From the NCBI GenBank assembly GCA_030693705.1, contig JAUYAB010000025.1, positions 62,001 to 126,000 on the forward strand: a DNA stretch of 64,000 bases. The letters run 5' to 3'. This DNA comes from Ignavibacteria bacterium. GTDB lineage: Bacteria; Bacteroidota; Ignavibacteria; Ignavibacteriales; Ignavibacteriaceae. A program made the position numbers and the translations under genes. Every line of letters begins with the position of its first letter. Within the stretch, counting starts at the first letter, position 1. Shown in pieces: positions 8,972 through 18,311 of the stretch. The notes under the pieces are model-generated. The model searched no databases and had not been told where the DNA came from. It saw only the letters and a list, made by a program, of their open reading frames with translations.

Positions 8972-10342
8972 TTAACTGAGTTTAGTCTTCCAAAGTAATA
9001 TCTGTTCTCTAACCATTTCCGGATTCGGTGAACCGAAAGTTTTCTTTCGTGAAAGTGCAGATGAAATATCGAAAAGCTGCAATGCGGATTCATCAAAGAG
9101 TGCGCTGATCTTATTCAACTCATCCAACGTAAGTTGATTTAGTTTGCACTTTTTTGTTTCCGCTAATTTTACAACTTCTCCTACAAGATGATGTGCTTGT
9201 CTAAAAGGAATTCCTTTCAGTACAAGCCAGTCTGCTAAATCTGTGGCGAGTGAAAAATCACCGTTCAACTCTTCGGTAAACCTTTCTGCATTTATTTCCA
9301 TTCCGATAAACATTAGCCGCATCAATTCCAGTGAGGTAAAATAGGTGTGAACAGAATCGAAGAGCGGTTCTTTATCTTCTTGAAAATCGCGGTTATAACT
9401 TAACGGCAGACTTTTCATTGTTGAAAGAAATCCAAACGCGTTGCCGAAAACTCTTCCGCTTTTTCCGCGGATAAGTTCTGCAAGATCGGAATTTTTCTTT
9501 TGCGGCATTAAAGAGGAACCGGTAGTAACTTCATCGCTCAATCTTACAAACTTCCACTCTTGCGAAGTCCACAAAATAATTTCTTCGCTTAAGCGCGAAA
9601 GATGCATCATTCCAACCGAGCAGGCGTTTAGAAAATCAAGAACGAAATCTCTGTCGGAAATTGCGTCAAGCGCGTTTGCGGAATTTTTCGCGAAGCCAAG
9701 CTTTTGCGCTGTACTCTTTCTATCAAGCGGAAGTGTAGAACCGGCTAAAGCGCCGCATCCAAGGGGTGAAACGTCCGCTTCATCTAAAACAAATTGCATT
9801 CTTTGTTTATCGCGCTCCAGCATTTCAACATAAGCAAGAAGATGAAACGCAAATGAGATCGGCTGCGCCCTTTGTAAGTGCGTGTAACCGGGAATGATCG
9901 TTTCGGTGTGTTCTTCCAAAGTTTTGAGTAATTGCTGTTGTAATTCGGTGATCGTGTTTTTTAATTGCTCTGCTTGCTTCTTTGTCCACAACCGCGAATC
10001 CGCAGCAACTTGATCGTTCCGGCTTCTTCCGGTGTGAAGTTTATCGGCGGTTTCGCCAATAAGTTTTTTTAAATGGAATTCAATTGCGGAGTGAATATCT
10101 TCAAATCGTGCCGGGTCGGGTTTCCAAATTTCATTTAAAAATTCATTCCGGATTTTTTCCAACCCGGAATGAATTTGTTGAGCTTCTTCTTTAGTGAGAA
10201 TTCCAATCTCTGCAAGCATTGCCGAGTGAGCAAGACTTACTTCAATGTCTTCTTCAATCAACGTAACATCAAATGAAAGCGATGAAGAAAACTCCAACGC
10301 TTTCTGGCTAAGCGATTTTGAAAATCTTCCGCCCCAGAGCAT
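8972..10342 (-). CDS. argH: Argininosuccinate lyase
   Basis: 456 residues, the usual length. It cleaves argininosuccinate to arginine and fumarate, the last step of arginine synthesis in the cytosol. Family signatures seen: HTGRSRNDQ (~103-111), GYTHLQRAQP (~152-161, with the catalytic-region His155) and the fumarase/lyase signature GSSLMPQKKN (275-284). The start codon overlaps the argG stop as TAATG, so translation is coupled. It is the last gene of the arg operon. Confidence 0.97.
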   Translation of the reverse strand: MLWGGRFSKSLSQKALEFSSSLSFDVTLIEEDIEVSLAHSAMLAEIGILTKEEAQQIHSGLEKIRNEFLNEIWKPDPARFEDIHSAIEFHLKKLIGETADKLHTGRSRNDQVAADSRLWTKKQAEQLKNTITELQQQLLKTLEEHTETIIPGYTHLQRAQPISFAFHLLAYVEMLERDKQRMQFVLDEADVSPLGCGALAGSTLPLDRKSTAQKLGFAKNSANALDAISDRDFVLDFLNACSVGMMHLSRLSEEIILWTSQEWKFVRLSDEVTTGSSLMPQKKNSDLAELIRGKSGRVFGNAFGFLSTMKSLPLSYNRDFQEDKEPLFDSVHTYFTSLELMRLMFIGMEINAERFTEELNGDFSLATDLADWLVLKGIPFRQAHHLVGEVVKLAETKKCKLNQLTLDELNKISALFDESALQLFDISSALSRKKTFGSPNPEMVREQILLWKTKLS

Positions 10343-11580
10343 TAGTGCGCTACCTCGTGCGCCTTCGTTTCGCTTGGAGTGTTTGCAGCTTTTACAAGGC
10401 TCAATGTTTTATACGGCAACCCGTACAACGCTAAAAATCCTTCCGCCGCTTTGTGATCAAATTTATCTTCAATTGTGTACGTTGCTAAATCTTTATTGTA
10501 GAGACTATACTTTGAACTTCTCGAAAGAACCGTGATGGTTCCTTTGTAAAATTCTACGGTAACAGTTCCCGTAATGTTTTCTTGTGTTAAATCAACAAAA
10601 GCCATTAACGCATCAAACAATGGCGAGAACCATAATCCGTCGTAAATAAGATTTGCGACTTTGTCCGAGACTCCTTGTTTAAAACGGAATGTTTCTTTAT
10701 CGAGAATAAGTTTTTCCAATTCTTTATGAGCGGTGTGGAGAATGACCGCTGCGGGAGCTTCATAAACTTCTCTTGATTTAATTCCTACAACTCTATTTTC
10801 GATCAAGTCCATTCTACCGATGCCGTGTTTTCCGCCGATTACATTTAATTCTTTTACAAGATCAACGGCGGATAATTTTTTACCGTTCAGCGAAACAGGA
10901 ACACCTTTTTCAAATTCAATTGAAACGGATTCTGCTTTGTCCGGTGCGTCTTTAGGGGAAGTAGTAATTTGGTAAGCATCTGCAGGAGGTTGAACTGTCG
11001 GGTCTTCCAACACGCCGCATTCAATCGCAATTCCCCAGAGATTTTCATCGATCGAATAAGGCGAATCTTTTTTTATTTTGATCGGAATTTTATGTTCGAG
11101 CGCGTAATCAATTTCTTCTTCTCTGCTTTTGAATTCCCAAATTCTTAACGGAGCTAAAATTTTCAGATGCGGAGCTAAAGTTTGAATACCAACTTCAAAC
11201 CGTACTTGATCATTTCCTTTTCCCGTGCAGCCGTGAGCGATAGTATCGGCGCCTTCTGCAATAGCGATATCAACCATAAGCTTAACTAATAAAGGTCTGC
11301 CGATAGCTGTTGCCATGGGATATTGTCCTTCATATAAAGCGCCGGCTTTCAAAGCTTTCCAAACATATTCCGTAATAAATTCTTTTTGTAAATCCAGAAT
11401 GTAAGATTTTGATGCGCCGGTTAATTTGGCTTTCTCTTCTAAATTTTCAAGTTCATCTTTTTGACCGAGATTTCCGGTTGCCGTAATTAATTCGGCGTCG
11501 TATTTATTTTTAAGCCAGTTAACCATAACGGATGTATCAAGTCCGCCGGAATAAGCAACAACAATTTTTTTATATGACAT
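10342..11580 (-). CDS. argG: Argininosuccinate synthase
   Basis: 412 residues. It condenses citrulline and aspartate with ATP. The PP-loop AYSGGLDTS is at residues 9-17; [13 protein letters not shown] carries the citrulline/aspartate-binding region. It lies 13 bp after argR and shares the TAATG junction with argH. No ornithine carbamoyltransferase (argF) or carbamoyl-phosphate synthase is found in this window, so the citrulline step must be encoded elsewhere. Confidence 0.97.
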   Translation of the reverse strand: MSYKKIVVAYSGGLDTSVMVNWLKNKYDAELITATGNLGQKDELENLEEKAKLTGASKSYILDLQKEFITEYVWKALKAGALYEGQYPMATAIGRPLLVKLMVDIAIAEGADTIAHGCTGKGNDQVRFEVGIQTLAPHLKILAPLRIWEFKSREEEIDYALEHKIPIKIKKDSPYSIDENLWGIAIECGVLEDPTVQPPADAYQITTSPKDAPDKAESVSIEFEKGVPVSLNGKKLSAVDLVKELNVIGGKHGIGRMDLIENRVVGIKSREVYEAPAAVILHTAHKELEKLILDKETFRFKQGVSDKVANLIYDGLWFSPLFDALMAFVDLTQENITGTVTVEFYKGTITVLSRSSKYSLYNKDLATYTIEDKFDHKAAEGFLALYGLPYKTLSLVKAANTPSETKAHEVAH

Positions 11581-11593
11581 TCTCTCTCCTATT

Positions 11594-12061
11594 TTACTTT
11601 ATTCTTTGTGAGGGGTTTTCCGACATTATTCTTTTGATAAGTGAAATGATGTTCGGAATACTGCTTTGTTTATTCGGGATGATCAAAACGGTATCATCTC
11701 CGCCGATCGTTCCGATAATTTCTTCTTTGTTCCATCGGTCGATGTAATGAGCTACACCTTGCGCTCTTCCGGCAAGTGTTCTCACAATAACCGCGGATTC
11801 ATTATGATGAACCGTGAGAATCTCAAAACCAACAAGCCGTGCAATTTGTTTGCCGCTTTCTTCTGCATTTAAAATATAGCGGACACCATACTCGGTAAAA
11901 ATTCTTACCACTCCAAGTTCGGCAAAGTCTCTGCTCAACGTCGCTTGAGTAATTTCATACCCGTCGCGCTTTAGATAAACGAGGAGATCTTCTTGATTAG
12001 CAATGTGCTTTATCTGAAGAATTTCTTTTATCCGGTTTTGTCTTTTTAATTTTGAAGCCAT
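11594..12061 (-). CDS. argR: Arginine repressor
   Basis: 155 residues. An N-terminal winged helix ([19 protein letters not shown], then [18 protein letters not shown]) is followed by the hexamerising, arginine-binding C-terminal domain with [12 protein letters not shown]. ArgR binds arginine and represses biosynthetic genes. Its place inside the operon (between argD and argG) suggests autoregulation. I could not identify a convincing ARG box near the argC promoter by eye. Confidence 0.95.
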   Translation of the reverse strand: MASKLKRQNRIKEILQIKHIANQEDLLVYLKRDGYEITQATLSRDFAELGVVRIFTEYGVRYILNAEESGKQIARLVGFEILTVHHNESAVIVRTLAGRAQGVAHYIDRWNKEEIIGTIGGDDTVLIIPNKQSSIPNIISLIKRIMSENPSQRIK

Positions 12062-12090
12062 GATGTGTTCCTCTATTTTAATTGATAAAA

Positions 12091-13296
12091 TTATTGTCCA
12101 CCGACGGCGGACGATTGAAGTTGCTTAACTTCGGTATGGCGAAACTTATCAACAACTTTACTCAAAGTCAAAAGAAATAAATCAATTTCTTTTTGAGTTA
12201 TTACAAACGGAGGAAGCAAACGAAGCGTGTTATTTCCGGAAGTTCCGGTCACAACTCCGTTTTCAAGTAGTTCTTTCATAAAATCTTTTACATTGATCGA
12301 TGGATCAAGCTCAATGCCGACCATCAATCCGTAGCCGCGGACGTCTTTAACTTTTTCTAACTGAAGATTTTTAATTCCATTTATTAAACTTTCACCCAAC
12401 TTCTGAATTTTCTTCAACACATCTTCTGTAAGCAATTCCGTTACAGCCAATGCTGCTGCGAGTGAAACCGGATTCCCGCCAAACGTTGAACCGTGATCGC
12501 CCGGTTGAATTACTTCGGCAACTTTTTCAGAACAAATAACCGCGCCGAGCGGAAGTCCGTTCGCGATTCCTTTTGCAATCGTAATGATGTCCGGTTGGAT
12601 TTCCGCCCACTGATACGCGAAATATTTTCCTGTTCTGCCGATACCGGTTTGTACTTCATCAACAATTAAAAGAAGATCATTCGCATCGCAAATTGCGCGA
12701 AGTTTTTTCAAATAATCTGCGGAAGGAACGATCACTCCGTTTTCTCCCTGGATCGGTTCGACCATAACGGCAACCGTATGTTCATTGATCGAATCATTGA
12801 TCGCATCAATATCGTTATAAGGAACATGAATAAATCCGGGAGTAAGAGGGAAAAATCCCTGCCACAATTTGTATTGCGCTGAGGCGGAAAGACTCCCCAT
12901 CGTTCTACCGTGGAATCCGCCAAGAGCGGTTATGATGTTTGATCTTCCTTGACCGAATTTTCTTGCAAACTTTATTGCAGCTTCATTTGCTTCGGTTCCC
13001 GAATTGCAGAAAAAAACTTTATCAAGCTTTGATTGATCGGTAAGTTTTTTAGCAACTTTTTCTTGCAGCGATATTTCAAAAAGATTTGAAGTGTGCCAGA
13101 TTTTTTCAACTTGATCGTGCACGGCTTTTGTAATGTGCGGGTGTGCGTGACCGAAACTTGTAACGGCAATACCGCTGAGAAAATCGAGATACTTTTTCCC
13201 GTTAGTGTCAAAAAGAAAAGAGCCTTCTCCTTTTACGAATTCAACGGGTAACCGGTTATAATTTTTTAAGAGCGAAGAATTATTATGCTGTTCCAT
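12091..13296 (-). CDS. argD: Acetylornithine aminotransferase
   Basis: 401 residues. Class-III PLP aminotransferase making N-acetylornithine from the semialdehyde. CNSGTEANEAAIK (~97-109), GGFHGRTMGSLS, VDEVQTGIGRTG (212-223) and the PLP Lys242 in TIAKGIANGLPLGA are all present. It overlaps argB by 14 bp. The last residues (SSAVGGQ) are encoded by a palindrome (GTCC-CCG / CGG-GGAC type, about 12097-12113), so the native C-terminus seems to have been extended by a repeat. Confidence 0.95.
   Translation of the reverse strand: MEQHNNSSLLKNYNRLPVEFVKGEGSFLFDTNGKKYLDFLSGIAVTSFGHAHPHITKAVHDQVEKIWHTSNLFEISLQEKVAKKLTDQSKLDKVFFCNSGTEANEAAIKFARKFGQGRSNIITALGGFHGRTMGSLSASAQYKLWQGFFPLTPGFIHVPYNDIDAINDSINEHTVAVMVEPIQGENGVIVPSADYLKKLRAICDANDLLLIVDEVQTGIGRTGKYFAYQWAEIQPDIITIAKGIANGLPLGAVICSEKVAEVIQPGDHGSTFGGNPVSLAAALAVTELLTEDVLKKIQKLGESLINGIKNLQLEKVKDVRGYGLMVGIELDPSINVKDFMKELLENGVVTGTSGNNTLRLLPPFVITQKEIDLFLLTLSKVVDKFRHTEVKQLQSSAVGGQ
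12097..12113. repeat. Short palindrome forming the 3' end of argD
   Basis: GTCCACCGACGGCGGAC is symmetrical apart from one A/C clash. It encodes the last residues before the argD stop. The same CCGCCG motif recurs in the intergenic repeat block at 14450-14505. Confidence 0.5.
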
Positions 13297-14068
13297 TGGC
13301 TGTAATCCACGTTCCTTTCATTTTTGTATTAAAATTTTTGGTGTTCGGTTGCAGTTCAACATTATCACCGATCCAAATTTTATTAATTCCTTTTTGCAGC
13401 AGTTCAAGGCAGCTTTGCATTTTAGGAATCATACCACCGGTAATTTCACCTTCAGCAATTCCAAAATCAATTTCCTTTTCGCCGAGAGAACTTTTCACTT
13501 CGCCGTTAAGCATAACGCCCGCAACATCGGAAAGGAAGAGAACGGTATCAGCCTTTATTGAAGCCGCTAAAACCTCACAGAAAACATCGGCGTTCACGTT
13601 CATCAAATTTCCTTCGTGGTCTCTACAAACGCTTGAAAATACCGGAATGACTTTTTCTTTTAATAGATTTTTTATCCAGGAAATATTTCCATTCAATTTC
13701 GGGTAACCGACAAAGCCTAAATCTTTGTTCAAATAATCGGCAACAAAAAGATTTCTATCTACACCTGAAAGTCCCATCGCTTCCAACCCTTTTGCATGCA
13801 GGTAACTGATGATCTTCTGGTTCAATAATCCGGCTTGCACCGCTGCAACGATGTCCATAATTTCTGCAGAGGTGACCCGCTGTCCGTTCACAAATTTTAC
13901 ATCATAGTCCATTTTGGCTGACCAGTCGGAAATGGTAGTTCCGGCGCCGTGCACGATAATTATTCCGTCGTAATGTTTGTACAATTCGGCAAGTGTATTG
14001 CTCCATTTTTCATCTTGAATAAAAGCTGAAAGAGCTTTCCCGCTTAGTTTAAGGATGATAGTTTTCAT
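13283..14068 (-). CDS. argB: Acetylglutamate kinase
   Basis: 261 residues of the amino-acid kinase fold: LKLSGKAL near the start, NGQRVTSAEIMDIV for acetylglutamate binding, and VNADVFCEVLAASIKAD then LFLSDVAGVM for nucleotide binding. The usual HGGG loop that binds ATP phosphates reads HGAG here, a conservative change. It phosphorylates N-acetylglutamate. It overlaps argD by 14 bp, but 454 bp of repeat-rich DNA separates it from argJ upstream. Confidence 0.92.
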   Translation of the reverse strand: MKTIILKLSGKALSAFIQDEKWSNTLAELYKHYDGIIIVHGAGTTISDWSAKMDYDVKFVNGQRVTSAEIMDIVAAVQAGLLNQKIISYLHAKGLEAMGLSGVDRNLFVADYLNKDLGFVGYPKLNGNISWIKNLLKEKVIPVFSSVCRDHEGNLMNVNADVFCEVLAASIKADTVLFLSDVAGVMLNGEVKSSLGEKEIDFGIAEGEITGGMIPKMQSCLELLQKGINKIWIGDNVELQPNTKNFNTKMKGTWITANGTA

Positions 14069-14522
14069 AATTATTTAATTCCTAATTCTCAATTCCTAAT
14101 TCATAACCTGGTAAACCAGAACCGAAAAAATAATAAAGAATAATGAACATGGAATGTAGAAATGTAAAACTTCAGCATTCGTTATTCCTTGTTCGATGTT
14201 CGGTATTTGATTTCAAGAAAATATTCTCGCCATTCTGCGTAGAATATTTTTCCTAACTCTCTAATTTCTAACTCATAATCTGTCCCGATAGCTACTGGGA
14301 CAGAACCATATTTTTCTCTAATCTAGTAATTGTTCCATCTTTTTTTCTCGCAAAGTTCGCTACGAACCGCAAAGATCGCGACGGATTTTCCCTTTGCGTT
14401 CGTTGCGTCTTCTTTGCGAACGTTGCGAGATATTTGTCCGAGAACTATTCTACCTGCCTGCGGCGGGCAGGCCATTCTGCACAGTCCGCCGCGGCGGAAT
14501 TTTTGCTAACTATCTAATTCTA
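14069..14522. repeat. Repeat-rich gap inside the arg operon
   Basis: No gene is visible in these 454 bp. They hold several palindromes: TGTCCCGAT/TGGGACA arms at about 14281-14302 (same family as the element inside the T9SS genes), a Cys-loop-like GAATATT inverted pair around 14218-14250, CGCAAAG-TTCG and CGAACG-TTGCGA arms at about 14350-14430, CCTGCCTGCGGCGGGCAGGC at about 14453-14472, and TCCGCCGCGGCGGA at about 14486-14499. The rest of the operon is tightly packed or overlapping, so this looks like accumulated insertion of mobile palindromes between argJ and argB. Confidence 0.7.
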
Positions 14523-15728
14523 TTAAGTTCTGTAATTAGCATTTATTTTAATATAATTTTCTGAGAAGTCGCAAGTCCACCAGGTGGAATCGATCTTACC
14601 CGCTTCTAAGTTGACCGTTACCGAATATTCTTTTTTTACCAGAATTTCTTTCGCGGCTTTTTCATCAAGTACGATATCATAGTTTGGTTTTAAAATCGCA
14701 AGGTCGTCAAAATAAATTGAGACTTTTGCCGGATCAAAATGAGCGCCGCTATTTCCGGCTGCTGAAAGGATTCTTCCCCAGTTTGCATCTTCACCGCAAA
14801 AAGCAGTTTTAACTAATGGAGAATTGGAGATAGCTTTTGCAACTGCGTTCGCATCTTCTTCAGTCTTTGCACCTTTAATTGCAACAGTTACAAGCTTGGT
14901 AGCTCCTTCACCGTCGGAGACAATTGATTTTGCCATTACGATGCAAAACTTTGTAAGTGCAGCGAGAAACGTTTTATAATCTTCTGAATCTTTTTTAATT
15001 GAAATATTCGCGGCTCCGTTAGCAAGCAGAACAACCATATCGTTTGTGCTTGTATCGCCGTCAACGGTAATTTTGTTAAAAGAATTTTTTACCGCTTCGC
15101 TTAAAAGTTTCTGCAAAAGATGTTTTTCAATTGAAGCATCGGTAGCAATAAAAGCCAGCATTGTCGCCATGTTCGGCATTATCATTCCGCTTCCTTTGCA
15201 AATTCCGCCGATAGTAACTTCTCCACTTGAAAGCTTCACCGTTTTTGCGTAAGACTTACTCGTCAAGTCGGTGGTCATGATAGCTTTGGCTGCATCGTAT
15301 CCGCCGCTGTGTGTAAGCGCCGGAATGATCTCGTCAATTCCGGTTTTAATTTTTTCAATCGGAAGTTTAACACCGATAACTCCGGTTGAACTTATGAGGA
15401 CTTCATCTTGCTGTAGTTTTAATTTTTTCGCGCAATACTTTTGCATTTCCAAAGCGTCTGCGTAACCTTGTTCACCGGTACACGCGTTGGCGTTACCGGA
15501 ATTAACTAATACCGCTTGCACGTGAGAAGATTTTTTCAAAGCTTCTTTTGAAACCAACAACGGCGCGGCTTGAACTTTGTTCAGAGTAAATGTGCCCACG
15601 GCGGTTGCTGGATATTCAGAATAAATGAGCGCTAAATCTTTTCTTTTCTTTTTTATTCCGGCAAAAATTCCGGCGGCTTTAATTCCTTTAACCGAAGTAA
15701 TGGAACCTTCTTTATGAAAGTGCTGCAT
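14523..15728 (-). CDS. argJ: Bifunctional ornithine acetyltransferase/N-acetylglutamate synthase
   Basis: 401 residues from ATG 15728, chosen for its AGGAGG ribosome-binding site 7 bases upstream; a longer start at 15764 lacks one. ArgJ recycles the acetyl group from acetylornithine to glutamate. The precursor autocleaves within KGSGMIMPNMATML, leaving Thr189 as the nucleophile. MTTDLTSK (151-158) is also conserved. The start overlaps argC by 17 bp. The presence of argJ and absence of argA/argE here indicates the cyclic acetyl pathway. Confidence 0.95.
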   Translation of the reverse strand: MQHFHKEGSITSVKGIKAAGIFAGIKKKRKDLALIYSEYPATAVGTFTLNKVQAAPLLVSKEALKKSSHVQAVLVNSGNANACTGEQGYADALEMQKYCAKKLKLQQDEVLISSTGVIGVKLPIEKIKTGIDEIIPALTHSGGYDAAKAIMTTDLTSKSYAKTVKLSSGEVTIGGICKGSGMIMPNMATMLAFIATDASIEKHLLQKLLSEAVKNSFNKITVDGDTSTNDMVVLLANGAANISIKKDSEDYKTFLAALTKFCIVMAKSIVSDGEGATKLVTVAIKGAKTEEDANAVAKAISNSPLVKTAFCGEDANWGRILSAAGNSGAHFDPAKVSIYFDDLAILKPNYDIVLDEKAAKEILVKKEYSVTVNLEAGKIDSTWWTCDFSENYIKINANYRT

Positions 15729-16746
15729 GTTTAACCTCCTTCTGCAAAATACCGAGCGATTCATCCCATCCGTAAAGTTTGTTCATATTCTGGATCGCTT
15801 GACCGGCGGCTCCTTTAACAAGATTATCAATCGCGGAAGTGATAACAACTTTCTTTTCTTTTACCGAAATATTAATGTCGCAAAAATTAGAATTGATGAC
15901 CCACTTTAATTCCGGCGGCGTATTTCTTATCCGCACAAAGGGACTTTCTCCATACGCTTCTTTATAAAATTTAACGAGAGAAGCTTCATCAATATTGTTT
16001 TTAAAATGAATAAAACTTGTTGCATAAATGCCAACCGCAACCGGCAGCAAGTGGGTAGTAAACGCAAAGGGAGAGTGAAATCCATTCTTATATAATGTTT
16101 GTAAAATTTCCGGTTCGTGTCTGTGAGTGTTTACGCTGTAAGCTTTAACGTTTCCGTCCATCTCGGAAAGAAGCATTTCTGTTTTTGGCGATTTTCCGGC
16201 ACCGCTGGTTCCCGAATATGCGGAACAACTTATACTGATGATCTCTTCGCCGAAATTTTTAACTAAAGGAAGCAGCGCAAGTAAAACCGCTGTGGGGTAA
16301 CAACCCGGATTTGCGATCAATTGTGCGTCGGAGTATTCGGTCTCTGAAAAATCTGCCAGACCGTAAACTTTTGATTTTAATAAATAGGAGGATGAATGCT
16401 CAAGGTGGTACCATTGCATATAGAGTTCTTCAAAATCCAACCGGTAATCTCCGCCAAGATCGATCACTTTTTTCCCTTTGCTGATCAAAGCCGGGACAAA
16501 GTTCAACGCTTCTCCGTGCGGGAGAGTTAAAAAATAAAGATCGTGGTCGAAAGAAACTTCTTTAGCCGAAAGAACTTTTTTGTCTTCGACCAAACCTTCG
16601 ATGTCTGGAAATAACGTGGAAAGATTTTCGTTTGCCGTGGTGTTTGCATAGACTTCAAAATCCTTTACAAAAGGATGATTGCTACAAAACTGGATCAGTT
16701 TTTTTCCCGTGTAGCCGGTTCCGCCAAGTATGCCTATTGAGATCAT
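15712..16746 (-). CDS. argC: N-acetyl-gamma-glutamyl-phosphate reductase
   Basis: 344 residues. NADPH-dependent reductase with the Rossmann loop GILGGTGYTGKKL (5-17), the catalytic Cys149 in NPGCYPTA, and SGTSGAGKSP. First gene of the arginine operon; a promoter with a ~140-base leader lies upstream (16897-16927). Confidence 0.96.
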   Translation of the reverse strand: MISIGILGGTGYTGKKLIQFCSNHPFVKDFEVYANTTANENLSTLFPDIEGLVEDKKVLSAKEVSFDHDLYFLTLPHGEALNFVPALISKGKKVIDLGGDYRLDFEELYMQWYHLEHSSSYLLKSKVYGLADFSETEYSDAQLIANPGCYPTAVLLALLPLVKNFGEEIISISCSAYSGTSGAGKSPKTEMLLSEMDGNVKAYSVNTHRHEPEILQTLYKNGFHSPFAFTTHLLPVAVGIYATSFIHFKNNIDEASLVKFYKEAYGESPFVRIRNTPPELKWVINSNFCDINISVKEKKVVITSAIDNLVKGAAGQAIQNMNKLYGWDESLGILQKEVKHAALS

Positions 16747-16809
16747 GATAAAGTCCTATTAAAAATTTGAAAAATATAAAAAGATGGAAATGCGCAGAGA
16801 AATGTTATT

Positions 16810-16824
16810 GTCCCCTGCGGGGAC
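16810..16824. other. GC-rich hairpin in the argC leader
   Basis: GTCCCCTGCGGGGAC forms a 6-bp GC stem with a 3-base loop in the predicted 5' leader of the arg transcript, ~65 bases before the argC start. It has no T-tract. It could be a regulatory hairpin or another dispersed palindrome. Confidence 0.5.
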
Positions 16825-16896
16825 GCGGAGAACTAAATGTAAATACCGGGGCTGTTGTGTTTAATTTCATCTTAAAAATTTAATAGAATTTTGTTT

Positions 16897-16927
16897 CAAA
16901 TCTAAGGAAGGAGCGGATATTTGTCAA
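16897..16927 (-). promoter_or_regulatory. Promoter of the arg operon
   Basis: Read on the minus strand: TTGACA (16927-16922), 17 bp, then TAGATTTG (16904-16897), which satisfies both the sigma70-type pattern and the Bacteroidota TAnnTTTG -7 element. It predicts a start near 16890. Confidence 0.75.
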
Positions 16928-16929
16928 GC

Positions 16930-17211
16930 CTAAAGAAGCATATAATTACAAAAATTTTGCAAATACTGAAACTATCCGGCAATAAGGTGAATTAATATCC
17001 AGAAATAGGGGCAGCGGGAACAAACCGGTTGTTATAACTTATTTCAAAACGGAAAGAATGTTTTGGTGGGAGTGGTGTCCCTATACAGGAGTGAATGAAA
17101 TAACTGTTTCTAAGAACAACACTCCTTAAAAAGCAATTTATCCACTTCTGTGTATTTCAAATGCAACCTTATAATTTCATAAATAACACACTTGAAAAAG
17201 AGGCCTATGGT
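16930..17211. other. Intergenic stretch without recognised content
   Basis: Between the arg promoter and the end of the SIR2-like gene I see no gene, RNA or clear repeat. It marks the left border of the accessory JAMM-SIR2 block. Confidence 0.5.
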
Positions 17212-18213
17212 TTACTTTTCATATTCTAAAAATCTTGAAAACCATACCCACATATCTTCTAAACAATCAAATTTTGGAGGATAGTTTTCTTCGTAAAACC
17301 GCCCCCCTAATATATTTTCTTTGAAAACTTCTCCGCTTCTTCTAGGAAATTTCATGATCGAGGATTCAAAAAAAGAGTCGTGCATTTCATAATGATGACT
17401 AAAAATAAAATCCTTCCAAGATTTTGTAAGAAATTCTTTATTTGCAATATCGATCATCTCAAATTGAGTAAACTCCCTTATCTTAGAATTGTTATATACA
17501 TTTTTCATTAATGAAATTGCTTCTATGTCAGACTTTGGTGCAGAATAGCCAAAAACTGTCACTCTGACAGGATTTTCTAAACCATGTAGTAATATGCTCC
17601 ACTGATCTTGAATGTAAGAATCAACATGATAATTCTTTTTTGTAATTGGATAGAGAATGTTGGTAGGTGAAAACGGGGTTTTACATTTTAGGCAAATTTT
17701 CCCCTTGGGCCCAAATGTTTTGTCGTTTTCGCAAATCCCAACAGCAACACTTCCATGTAAAAATAAAATCGTTGGGAGCTTATCAGTGAATCTAAGATTT
17801 CTTTCATAAGCTTGCCAAAGAAATGGATCCCAATTGAAAGTGGCAATCAAATCTTTTTTTCTTAGAGATAAAACTAAATAGTCATAAATGGTTGGAGTTG
17901 GTGGAAGATAAAGATTGTCAAAATATTCATAAAGTGTCTTTTCTAAGTGTGATAATAAATCAGATTTTGGATTATGAGAATATATCTGACTAAATACCAC
18001 CTCAAGATTTTTTGACTTAGCCTTTTTAATTTCTGAAGCATATTTATCTTCTAATCCCAAAATATCCAAACAGTTATCCATTGAGGGCAAGTATTTGTTA
18101 TTCTCCTCGGGATTGTGAAGACAAGAAGCAATGCTTGAACCAGCGCCAAGTATCACTATGTGTCGATGACCCCCAACGACAGTTTTTACTTGTTCTTCTT
18201 TAGTAATAACCAT
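17212..18213 (-). CDS. SIR2-like NAD-binding domain protein
   Basis: 333 residues. The N-terminal NAD loop reads ILGAGSSIAS (21-30). FNWDP at 126-130 takes the place of the sirtuin Asn-x-Asp motif, LHGS with His153 matches the catalytic His, and FGYSAPKSDIE (221-231) resembles the conserved GYS...D segment of SIR2_2-type proteins. Cys161, Cys174 and Cys177 (CLKC) could hold a partial zinc site. SIR2-like domains in defence systems hydrolyse NAD; others deacylate proteins. It is the second gene of a pair with the JAMM protein 98 bp upstream. Immunity or NAD-depletion function is inferred from the family and context only. Confidence 0.78.
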   Translation of the reverse strand: MVITKEEQVKTVVGGHRHIVILGAGSSIASCLHNPEENNKYLPSMDNCLDILGLEDKYASEIKKAKSKNLEVVFSQIYSHNPKSDLLSHLEKTLYEYFDNLYLPPTPTIYDYLVLSLRKKDLIATFNWDPFLWQAYERNLRFTDKLPTILFLHGSVAVGICENDKTFGPKGKICLKCKTPFSPTNILYPITKKNYHVDSYIQDQWSILLHGLENPVRVTVFGYSAPKSDIEAISLMKNVYNNSKIREFTQFEMIDIANKEFLTKSWKDFIFSHHYEMHDSFFESSIMKFPRRSGEVFKENILGGRFYEENYPPKFDCLEDMWVWFSRFLEYEK

Positions 18214-18311
18214 TTCATTTATTCGTTTTTGCAGTTAACGGTGCTAAATGTAGCGAATCATTTACATTTGTTATTTTTTATAACCAATGCATACAAGCAT
18301 AAGCCCAAGAT

